From Actinomycetes bacterium (GTDB lineage Bacteria > Actinomycetota > Aquicultoria > UBA3085 > Oleimmundimicrobiaceae), in assembly GCA_030614255.1 (NCBI GenBank), contig JAUWKI010000013.1, positions 1 to 33,022 on the forward strand: a DNA stretch of 33,022 nucleotides. The letters are read 5' to 3'. Below the pieces are notes generated by a model. It was not told the origin of the DNA, searched no databases, and saw only the letters and a program-made list of their open reading frames with translations. The translations under genes were made by a program, and so were the position numbers. Below are positions 16,937-23,734 of the stretch, one piece after another (the stretch's first letter is position 1; the number at the start of each line of letters is the position of its first letter).

Positions 16937-17596
16937 TTAAGGGGTGGTCAAACGTTCTAACGCTTCCTTCGCGTCATCATAATCCGGAACATACCTTAAT
17001 GTTTCTTCATATTCGCTGATAGCTAAATCGTTCTCACCGGTTTTTTCATAAGCCAAACCGAGGCTATAATGCGCACTTGCAGATACGGGGTTCAACTCGA
17101 TGCACTTCTGTAAAATCTCTATAGCTTTTTCATACTCCTCTTGCTCTAGATAAATTTGTCCCAACAAAAAACAAGCAAAGTCGTGGCTTGGACTTAATTC
17201 TATTGTTTTTTTCAATTCATCAACCGCTTTACTCATCTCGCCCCTTCTCTCATAAATAACAGCGAGGAAGTAATGTGGCTCAGCATATTTCAAATCTAAT
17301 GAGATGGCTTTCTCGAATTCTTTTACTGCTTTATCCTCTTGGCCAATTTCAAAGTAAGTCTGACCAAGATTTACATGAGCAACGGGGTCATCAGGGTTGC
17401 CCTCAACCTGGCTTCTATACATGAGAAGATCTCGCTCAACAGAAGTTCGAGGAACTTCTGCTTTAAAAAAAGCTGACTTAACAATAAGACCGCTGAAGAT
17501 AAGTATTAACACAACCAAGACTATCACAACCCAAAACAACCAGTTGCTAGAATCCTTAGTATGTTTCGCTCCAATATCTTCTTTTAAATCAACCAT
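16937..17596 (-). CDS. Membrane-anchored TPR protein (second copy)
   Basis: The protein has 219 residues from ATG 17596, which has a GAGGGGAAG ribosome site; the track start TTG 17620 looks too early. One membrane helix (NWLFWVVIVLVVLILIFSGLI) is followed by about five TPR units (VAHVNLGQTYFEIGQEDKAVKEF and similar). It is similar in layout to the TPR gene at 4930. It is immediately followed by the 15-haem cytochrome, suggesting they act together, for example in cytochrome export, haem attachment or complex assembly. The role is inferred from TPR chemistry and position. Confidence 0.83.
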   Translation of the reverse strand: MVDLKEDIGAKHTKDSSNWLFWVVIVLVVLILIFSGLIVKSAFFKAEVPRTSVERDLLMYRSQVEGNPDDPVAHVNLGQTYFEIGQEDKAVKEFEKAISLDLKYAEPHYFLAVIYERRGEMSKAVDELKKTIELSPSHDFACFLLGQIYLEQEEYEKAIEILQKCIELNPVSASAHYSLGLAYEKTGENDLAISEYEETLRYVPDYDDAKEALERLTTP

Positions 17597-18042
17597 CTTC
17601 CCCTCTCTTTTACTTTGCAAAATTCTATGAAAAGATTAGCAGAATAACTCCATAGTGTAAAGCTAGTCAACTATCAGCTCCCAGCCATCTACCACCTAGC
17701 TAATAGCTCGCTCCCCGCCAGTGGCGGGTCACTTGATAGCTGATAGCCCGTTCTTCCATCAATAATAGAGTCACTCAATAGTCGAAGCTCAAACCATAAA
17801 CCATCTGCCATCAACCATCGGCTATCCATGTCGCCTACGGCTCCATTGGAAAATGAAAATTGTAAAGTGCAAGCGCAGCTCCTGTACCAGGAAATGCAAA
17901 TTTGTTCTGATTATTTTCCCGCTTGCCCGCAGACACGGCAATCTTCAATTTGACGAAACCGCTTAACTATTTATAGTAATCGGAACTTAGAGAAGAAAAC
18001 ATTAAAATATAGAGAGGGTTTTTAAAAGATTTTTCAAATAAC
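17597..18042. repeat. Repeat-rich intergenic region upstream of the TPR gene
   Basis: It includes a copy of the 15177-15295 repeat (17682-17805: CACCTAGCTAATAGCTCGC, then GATAGCTGATAGCCCGTTC), a CCCGCCAGTGGCGGG palindrome (17717-17731) and a CTGCCATCAACCATC run. No ORF or terminator was convincing. The TPR gene promoter was not identified. Confidence 0.55.
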
Positions 18043-18675
18043 TTAACCGGTTAGTGTTTTATAAAACGACAATATTTGTAACTCCACCGACAAATCTATT
18101 TGACGTACAACAATTTCATCTGACACTTTTAATGAAACGGGTGCGAAGTTTAATATGGTGCTTATTCCACAGGAAACAATCCTATCCGCCACTTTTTGAG
18201 CTTCTGAAGCTGGCGTAGTTATTATACAAATTTCAATCTTTTCCTCTTTGATAACCCTTTCTAGATTTTCAACATCATTTATTAATAGGTCATTAATCTT
18301 CTTGCCCACTTTTTGTAAATCAGTATCAAGTATCGCGCGTATCTTAAATCCTTTTTCAGCAAAACCTTTATAACGAAGTAAAGCTGTTCCAAGCTTTCCG
18401 GCACCTATAATGGCAACCGACTGTTCTCTATCTAAGCCCATAAATTTTGATATTTGATGAGCCAACTCTTTAACATCGTACCCGACACCTCTTGTCCCGA
18501 GCTCACCCAGGAATGAAAGGTCTTTTCTAAGTTGCGGCCCATTCCCCCCCGCCAATTCAGCTAAATCATGAGAAGAGATAACAGGAATGCCTTTTCGGGC
18601 TAGCTCATTGAGATAACGTAAATAAACAGGCAATCTTGTAATTGTAACTGCTGGAACCATCTTTTTTTTCTTCAT
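18043..18675 (-). CDS. rex: Rex redox-sensing transcriptional repressor
   Basis: This 210-residue protein has the usual Rex length and order. A winged-helix N-terminus (ITRLPVYLRYLNELARKG, GNGPQLRKDLSFLGELGTRGVGYDV) is followed by a Rossmann fold with the VAIIGAGKLGTALLRY nucleotide loop (about residues 86-101) and a C-terminal helix that swaps between subunits. Rex dimers bind NADH or NAD+ and repress respiratory and fermentative genes when NADH is low. The family is typical of Gram-positive and related lineages. ATG 18675 has a GAGG site. It lies 87 bases after the 10-haem lipoprotein gene with a strong terminator between, so read-through or a short promoter must supply it. Regulation of the neighbouring cytochromes by NADH is a reasonable inference. 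Confidence 0.95.
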   Translation of the reverse strand: MKKKKMVPAVTITRLPVYLRYLNELARKGIPVISSHDLAELAGGNGPQLRKDLSFLGELGTRGVGYDVKELAHQISKFMGLDREQSVAIIGAGKLGTALLRYKGFAEKGFKIRAILDTDLQKVGKKINDLLINDVENLERVIKEEKIEICIITTPASEAQKVADRIVSCGISTILNFAPVSLKVSDEIVVRQIDLSVELQILSFYKTLTG

Positions 18676-18706
18676 TAAAACCTCGTATTATTCTCAACGA
18701 TAGATT

Positions 18707-18757
18707 AAAAAAAGGCATGCCCCGCAGAAACACTGCGGGTACGGGGCATGCCTTTTT
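18707..18757. terminator. Compound bidirectional terminator
   Basis: Outer arms AAAAAGGCATGCCCCG / CGGGGCATGCCTTTTT enclose a small inner CGCAG-AAACA-CTGCG hairpin. The structure sits between the 10-haem cytochrome stop and rex and should end the cytochrome transcript. Confidence 0.88.
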
Positions 18758-18762
18758 AGAGC

Positions 18763-19659
18763 TTACCTAAACATCCTTACGTGACAATCCGCACAGAAAG
18801 GTGCATATGAAGGCCCATGACATTCAAAGCATCCTTCAGCGCCCTTCTGTTTTGCAATAATCGGATGGCCTTTAAGCGTCCAATCACCCATCGCAGGCGT
18901 CCATCCTTGATGATGACACGTCTCGCAGAAATCGTAGTTCGGATGACATAGTTTGCACGAATCTCGGTCGTTCTTCCGATCAGTTGTTGCCCTAGTTCCA
19001 TGCTCTCCACTTATAAAAGTATCCAGATGAGGCATTTCCATCTTGTGACAGTCCATACAAAATTGCGTCTTATGACATATGTCGCAATTTTCTCCCTCTT
19101 CTGCTAAGGCAAGGTCCGCGTGCTTCGGCGGCAAGAAATTGGAAGCAAAGTGATCTCCATATTCCGACCCGGTCCCCGGTCTTAATCCAAAAACAGGAGG
19201 GTGACAAAGAGCACACTTGCCCGAAACCTTCGCTGCTTCCAGTCCATGACAATCAGAACCATAACAGATGTCCATTGGTGGCCTATTAACCTTTTCTGGT
19301 TCGTGCACGGGAAGTTCATGACAGCGCGAACATTTTGTTCCGATATTTATGTGCGGCACGTGGGTAAAGGTCAACATATTTCTGTCAAATAATTTCTCAC
19401 GCACCCGACCATAATCTATACTGCCATGACAATAGGTGCAATTAAACCCTTCTTCCATCTCGGGAAGACCACCCGTTAAATCTGCTTTTGCTTCGGTTTC
19501 AGCGGATGTGGTAGATGTCGCTGTTTCTCCTTCTGTTGTTTTTTCTTCTTCAGTCTTCACTTGCTCACACCCTACAACAACAAAGAGAAGTCCGATTAAA
19601 ACCAAAAGAATAACACTTAATAAAAGATACTTCTTGGTACTGTTAGGGATATTAAACAA
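18763..19659 (-). CDS. 10-haem cytochrome lipoprotein
   Basis: This 298-residue protein has an N-terminal hydrophobic helix ending in a lipobox (FVVVGC, Cys about residue 31) followed by a Ser/Thr/Glu-rich linker. It has 9 CXXCH sites and one CX4CH (CYGSDCH), in total 10. The haem block resembles each half of the 20-haem protein: shared GSxYGDHxASNFL, CxxCHxxxFCxDCHxMExPH and CFECHGPxYxxxCxxCHVR stretches. It is a single-module relative, probably tethered to the membrane outer face as an electron partner. The TTG start at 19659 follows GGGGTGA. rex is the next gene downstream. A Rex half-site-like sequence lies just upstream. Confidence 0.9.
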   Translation of the reverse strand: MFNIPNSTKKYLLLSVILLVLIGLLFVVVGCEQVKTEEEKTTEGETATSTTSAETEAKADLTGGLPEMEEGFNCTYCHGSIDYGRVREKLFDRNMLTFTHVPHINIGTKCSRCHELPVHEPEKVNRPPMDICYGSDCHGLEAAKVSGKCALCHPPVFGLRPGTGSEYGDHFASNFLPPKHADLALAEEGENCDICHKTQFCMDCHKMEMPHLDTFISGEHGTRATTDRKNDRDSCKLCHPNYDFCETCHHQGWTPAMGDWTLKGHPIIAKQKGAEGCFECHGPSYAPFCADCHVRMFR

Positions 19660-19686
19660 TCAGCTTCACCCCTTTTTTGTACAATT

Positions 19687-19704
19687 TTGTGAATAATTTT
19701 ACTT
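19687..19704. promoter_or_regulatory. Possible Rex-like half-site
   Basis: TTGTGAA-TAAT-TTTACTT has a perfect left half of the general Rex box TTGTGAA-N4-TTCACAA and a right half matching 4 of 7. It lies 28-45 bases upstream of the TTG of the 10-haem gene. It is weak evidence but well placed. Confidence 0.3.
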
Positions 19705-19719
19705 TTTAATATATAAGAG

Positions 19720-19833
19720 GAGCATGTCCCCCTTGCTCAGAGAACATGCTCACCCTTTTATCCTATCTTCTGACCTACCTGCAAACCTGCCTGCCCTGTC
19801 TCTGCCGACAGGCACGGCGGCAAGCACGGTAAG
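19720..19833. repeat. Inverted repeat and REP-like palindromes between cytochrome genes
   Basis: GAGCATGT and ACATGCTC are arms of a hairpin around 19720-19752, and a CTGCCGACAGGCACGGCGGCAAGCACGG-type stretch occupies 19772-19833. Neither has the U-tract of a standard terminator. Confidence 0.5.
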
Positions 19834-19857
19834 CCCCAACATGCCTCTTCATTCGCA

Positions 19858-21309
19858 TCACGATTTGGGACCCGTAATGTCCGGATACGGAACTCCTCTT
19901 ACATGACAGTAAGCACAATAAGTAGGTCCGTGACACTCGAAGCACGCTTGTGCTCCAACTTCTTTCACGAGAGGCGGATGGCCTATTCCTTCGAATGGAC
20001 CCCACTCAGCTTTATAACCCTCATGGTGACAATCTTCACAGAATGTCCGCTTTGGATGACAGTAGTCACATTTCGCTTTCAGGTTTTTGGCCTCAGTTTT
20101 ATGCTCCCCTACCTTGAAGTCGGCGGGGTGAGGTATCTCCATTCCGTGACAATCAGCGCAGAAGCTCTGAAGGTGACAAATCTGGCACTTATTTATATCT
20201 TTCGTGGCCAAATCAGCATGATTTCGTACCAGGAAGTTCGAAGCCATGTGGTCGCCATAGATAGAACCCTTACTTGGAACCAGGTTAAACTCTACCGGAT
20301 GGCATGCCTCACATTTTCCTGTGCCTGGAGCTTTCTCCATCCCATGGCACTCTTCGCTATAACAAGAGTGCATCGGCCACTCTTGAACCTCAGTAGCATC
20401 CTTGCCTTTATGACACTCATTGCAAGCAAACTTCTTCTCAAAGTGTGGCTCATGCGTGAAGATAAATGACGGAGAAGTATAAACGCCCGTCTTGAGTTCA
20501 CTGTGACAGCTTCCACAGTTTTCCATTGTAATAGAGACGTTCTTCACATGGTGACAATCAGAGCAAAATTGTCCTTTATGGCAAACTGCACAATCCGTGC
20601 CATCTGTTTTTGCGTCCGGCCTATGCTCACTCATATAAAAAACCGAGTGAGGCATTGGAGTTTTATGACATTCAGCACAAAATTCATAAGCATGACATAT
20701 GTCACAATTTTCAAGTTCAAATCCTCTTATTTCACCATGTGTTGTGCCCCAGTTAGCCAAGTTATGGTCTTGCGGTATTGCCTTCTTTGCGGTATGACAA
20801 TCCGCGCAGAAAGGTTGAGCATGACAAGTGTAACAGTGGGTAATATCTTCTCTTGCTTTCTTTATATGTTCTCCAGGGAAAAAACCCTCTCTTTTGTGAT
20901 AAGCAGGTTTTAAATCAAATCCCGGAGGATGACAGACACCACATTCCGGAGGAGCCATTTCTCCTTGTTCGCCATGAGCTAATCCATGACAATAATAACA
21001 TAAGTCCATTGGAACACGATTTGTCTTATTCTGTTCATGAACGGGGGCTTTATGACAAAAATCACATTTATAGCCTCTGTCCAAATGCACCGGGTGGTTA
21101 AAAATCAGTCCGAATTTCTCTTCCCACTTGATTGGCTGATCTAACTCCCCGTGACACTGTGAGCATTCGCTCATGGTCACTTTACCCTCATCGTCACCAG
21201 CTTCTCCCTCTGCAAAAGCATAAAACATTCCGCCGCTAACCAAGAGAGCGATAACTAAGCAAACTAAATATAGGGCTATCTTGCTACGCCTTATTTTTCT
21301 TATTGCAAT
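19858..21309 (-). CDS. 20-haem cytochrome, tandem duplication of a 10-haem module
   Basis: The frame has 19 CXXCH motifs and one CX4CH (CYSEECH). The first ten and last ten form two modules that mirror each other (CxxCH, FxHxPHF, CxxCH, VPMDxCYYCHG / MHSCYSEECHG, CxxCHP, GDH or GEH, paired FCADCH sites). The last module is closest to the 10-haem lipoprotein. The track start TTG 21243 truncates the export signal: upstream, in frame, lie RRSKLAIYLVCLVIALLVSG and then an ATA (21303) and an ATT (21309) behind AAAGGAGGTGCG. I take ATT 21309 as the tentative start, giving a signal peptide of about 32 residues ending AFA|EGEAG. It follows the 7-haem gene by 30 bases in one operon. Expected as an extracytoplasmic electron relay. 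Confidence 0.9.
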   Translation of the reverse strand: MAIRKIRRSKIALYLVCLVIALLVSGGMFYAFAEGEAGDDEGKVTMSECSQCHGELDQPIKWEEKFGLIFNHPVHLDRGYKCDFCHKAPVHEQNKTNRVPMDLCYYCHGLAHGEQGEMAPPECGVCHPPGFDLKPAYHKREGFFPGEHIKKAREDITHCYTCHAQPFCADCHTAKKAIPQDHNLANWGTTHGEIRGFELENCDICHAYEFCAECHKTPMPHSVFYMSEHRPDAKTDGTDCAVCHKGQFCSDCHHVKNVSITMENCGSCHSELKTGVYTSPSFIFTHEPHFEKKFACNECHKGKDATEVQEWPMHSCYSEECHGMEKAPGTGKCEACHPVEFNLVPSKGSIYGDHMASNFLVRNHADLATKDINKCQICHLQSFCADCHGMEIPHPADFKVGEHKTEAKNLKAKCDYCHPKRTFCEDCHHEGYKAEWGPFEGIGHPPLVKEVGAQACFECHGPTYCAYCHVRGVPYPDITGPKS

Positions 21310-21339
21310 CGCACCTCCTTTGCTAAAACCTATTCACTC

Positions 21340-22140
21340 CTACCAAGGGAACCAAGAGAACAGCCCCCGTAGCCATTTTAAAACGATATTTTCCTCGAAA
21401 CCTTTTTGCAAGCCATGAATCGAAGGCCCGTACCCATCGGCAAATTCCTTAGTGGAGCCCGGGTGACAATTACCACATGTTTTGTAGAGATTTGCATCGG
21501 AAATTAAGGAATTTGGATTATCTTCCGGAAGGATATTATGATAATCATGACATTCCCAACAAGTAGGAGCTTTCCTAAAACCTACTTTATAGGGCTGCCC
21601 GTGATAGTAGTCACTATAACTTTCCCAGTAATCCTCGTGGCAACTCCCGCAAACCTCTTCCGCGTTTGCCCAAAGTTCTTCCTTTGTCTCCTCGTTTTTT
21701 AAACTTTTAATGTAGTGAGATCCATGACAATCAGCACAAGAAGCTGAATCGGCCTTACCCATAAGGGCAGCCTTACCATGTGCACTATTCTTATATTCGT
21801 CATACACATCTTTGTGACAATCTTTGCAAATCAAAGAGGCCACTCTCAGCGGATCACCTTTAGTGTCTGGGTGTGGCAGATTAATAAAAAATCCAATGTG
21901 GCACTCGGAACAAAGAACATTTTTATGAACAGATTCTTTATAAGCCCCCTCGTCTATATAGAGACTTTTTCCGTTCGCCTCCAGCTCGTTATCGGCATGG
22001 CAAACCATACAACCTTGAGAAGGAGTTATCCCACCATAATATGAGGATACTTGAGCAAATGCCGTTCCACAAAAAATAAAAAACATAAACAACAATAATA
22101 AAGAGAAAAATAAGCCACTAAAAAAAGAAATCTTTTTCAA
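21340..22140 (-). CDS. Secreted 7-haem cytochrome
   Basis: This protein has 266 residues from TTG 22140, which follows GGAGG with 7 bases; the track start TTG 22158 overlaps the ribosome site. A signal peptide or anchor (KKISFFSGLFFSLLLLFMFFIFCGTAFA) is followed by 7 CXXCH motifs with interspersed HG/HH distal-ligand-like positions (SAHGKAALMGK, YYHGQPYKVGF). The end, NIVLKWLRGLFSWFPW, is hydrophobic and tryptophan-rich, like a shortened membrane anchor. It is the first gene of an operon with the 20-haem cytochrome. The family is related to the cytochrome c3/c7-like exported proteins, but a precise family was not recognised. A Gram-positive terminal electron carrier role is inferred. Confidence 0.86.
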   Translation of the reverse strand: MKKISFFSGLFFSLLLLFMFFIFCGTAFAQVSSYYGGITPSQGCMVCHADNELEANGKSLYIDEGAYKESVHKNVLCSECHIGFFINLPHPDTKGDPLRVASLICKDCHKDVYDEYKNSAHGKAALMGKADSASCADCHGSHYIKSLKNEETKEELWANAEEVCGSCHEDYWESYSDYYHGQPYKVGFRKAPTCWECHDYHNILPEDNPNSLISDANLYKTCGNCHPGSTKEFADGYGPSIHGLQKGFEENIVLKWLRGLFSWFPW

Positions 22141-22275
22141 ACTCACACCTCCTTGCAATTAGGATTTGCGGTAAAAACCTAAAAAACCAGGGGTATATTC
22201 CTCTTGAGCCCCCTTACTCAACAAACACTTAACCAAAATCTAAAAAATTCACGCTCAAGATAGAAAATCTTTTAT

Positions 22276-22315
22276 TATTGTAAACAATATAGCCAAAAAC
22301 ACTACATGAATGCAA
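22276..22315 (-). promoter_or_regulatory. sigma-A-like promoter and inverted repeat of the 7-haem/20-haem operon
   Basis: On the minus strand TTGCAT (22315-22310), 18 bases, then TATATT (22291-22286). The inverted repeat TATTGT-TT-ACAATA (22289-22276) overlaps the -10. The leader of about 130 bases carries CTTGAGC / GCTCAAG arms (22259-22253, 22209-22203) that could close a long stem. The IS605-type element ends about 12 bases upstream of the -35. Confidence 0.45.
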
Positions 22316-22472
22316 GGAAATTTTGATAAATATTTCACTTACTTCATCAATTTTTGGGCAAGGATACCGCCTCATTCATGTGACGGAGGAATTGCCCTCT
22401 CCTTTCTAAAGATTTGGGCCAGAGGTCCATCAGCCTATGGCCGATGATACTTTGTAGGTAATATGTTATTAT

Positions 22473-23603
22473 ATGAATATGAAACTTACAAGAACCATCA
22501 AACTTAAACTTGATATTCCGATAGAAGCTATTAAACCTACTACTGAGTCTTACACTAATGCTTTTAATTATGTTTGTAATATAGGCTGGCAGGATGGAGA
22601 CTCCAATGGGGTGTCCCTGCATCACAAAACCTATCAAGAGACTCGAAAATATCTCCCTTCTCAACTTGCTGTCTCTGCCAGAATGAAAGCCACAGAAGCT
22701 CTTAAGTCCGTTAAGGCAAAATCGAGAAAGAAACAAAAGGAAACGTGTCCAAAAGCTAAACAGACTTCTATTAGGCTTGACGCCAGAAGCTATAATGTTT
22801 GGTTTAACAGAAATGAAATTTCTATCCTTACCATTGATGGCAGAAAGAAAATTCCTATTTCTGTCCCTGAGTATTTCAAGCAATACCTTAATTGGAAACG
22901 ATGTTCTGCCGACTTGTTTTTGAGAAAGAACAAGGTTTTCTTGAGCATAGTTTTGTCTAAAGAGATTGCCGACGCTGAACTTACCGGTAAAGTTGTCGGC
23001 ATCGACAGAGGGATAAAAAAGATCGCTGTTACCTCTGAAAATCAATTTTTTGGGGACGGCCAAATCAAAAAAGTCTCTAAGCATTATGAGAAACTGAGAA
23101 GCGCTTTGCAATCTTGCGGAACAAAATCTGCCAAAAGACACCTTCGTAAAATTTCTAAGAAGGAGAACCGTTTTCGCAGAGATGTTAATCACGTGACTAC
23201 TAAACAAATTGTGAACTCTTTTGATGAAGGAACAGTAATTTCTATTGAGAAATTGACCGGAATTAGACAAACTGCGAGACTTCGTAAAAAACAACGCAAA
23301 GATTTGCATAAGTGGAGTTTCTATCAATTCGAGCAATTTCTCACCTACAAAGCAGAAGCTAAAGGAATGAAGGTTGAATATGTTGACGCTCGCTATACTT
23401 CGCAAAAATGTAGCGTTTGCGGGTATGTCTCTCGTTCCAATCGTCAATCTCAATCTGTTTTTAAGTGCAAACATTGTGGTTTCTCCTTAAACGCCGACCT
23501 TAATGCAAGTCGAAATATTCGGCAAAATTATCTGGATGCTACAAGCTCACCAGATAGGGTTGATGTCAACCAACCTATCGTAGCAATGGCCTCTGGCCAT
23601 TAG
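22473..23603 (+). CDS. tnpB: TnpB RNA-guided nuclease of an IS605-type element
   Basis: This 376-residue protein is full length for the family. The RuvC-I (VGIDRGIKKIAV, about residues 173-184), RuvC-II (VISIEKLTG, about 253-261) and RuvC-III (LNADLNASRNI, about 345-355) acidic residues are present, with a zinc finger (CSVCGY..CKHCGF) between, so the nuclease should be active. TnpB uses an RNA from the element's right end to cut a target next to a short motif, which preserves the transposon locus. The ATG at 22473 is followed by a second in-frame ATG at 22479. The opposite-strand ORF 22347..23474 is a shadow. It is unlike the surrounding cytochrome genes in function and is clearly mobile cargo. 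Confidence 0.93.
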   Translation: MNMKLTRTIKLKLDIPIEAIKPTTESYTNAFNYVCNIGWQDGDSNGVSLHHKTYQETRKYLPSQLAVSARMKATEALKSVKAKSRKKQKETCPKAKQTSIRLDARSYNVWFNRNEISILTIDGRKKIPISVPEYFKQYLNWKRCSADLFLRKNKVFLSIVLSKEIADAELTGKVVGIDRGIKKIAVTSENQFFGDGQIKKVSKHYEKLRSALQSCGTKSAKRHLRKISKKENRFRRDVNHVTTKQIVNSFDEGTVISIEKLTGIRQTARLRKKQRKDLHKWSFYQFEQFLTYKAEAKGMKVEYVDARYTSQKCSVCGYVSRSNRQSQSVFKCKHCGFSLNADLNASRNIRQNYLDATSSPDRVDVNQPIVAMASGH

Positions 23604-23638
23604 TTACAAGCTCCTTCCTTTAGGAAGGGGTAGTTGAC
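23490..23638 (+). ncRNA. Predicted omega RNA (reRNA) of the tnpB element
   Basis: In IS605 elements the guide RNA overlaps the tnpB 3' end and right end. Here hairpins at 23585-23601 and 23611-23630 follow the RuvC-III codons. The guide would be the flank after 23638 (GTATTTAAAATGCAATT). The 5' limit is a guess. Confidence 0.4.
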
Positions 23639-23734
23639 GTATTTAAAATGCAATTAAAATATTATTCCAGACAAAAATTAGTTTTCCTTCTTTTTTGAGA
23701 TAAATTTCACAAAAAACTCGGAGGGCAAGTCGCT

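Larger units (their letters stand above)
22328..23638 (+). mobile_element. IS605-type insertion element with tnpB only
   Basis: The proposed left boundary follows TTGAT (22323-22327), and the right end is ...GGGGTAGTTGAC (to 23638). These match the left and right cleavage motifs I recall for ISDra2-like elements. The left end holds a GGGCAA..TTGCCC hairpin (about 22357-22402). The right end has AATGGCC-TCT-GGCCATT and CTCCTTCC-TTTA-GGAAGGGG hairpins. There is no tnpA, so mobility would depend on a Y1 transposase elsewhere. The length of about 1.3 kb and the intact tnpB suggest a recent insertion. Exact boundaries are inferred. Confidence 0.6.

Noticed and set aside
22347-23474. 375-residue ORF on the minus strand across tnpB
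   Set aside because: It is antisense to an intact TnpB with all catalytic motifs, its composition is that of a reverse shadow, and no domain is visible.
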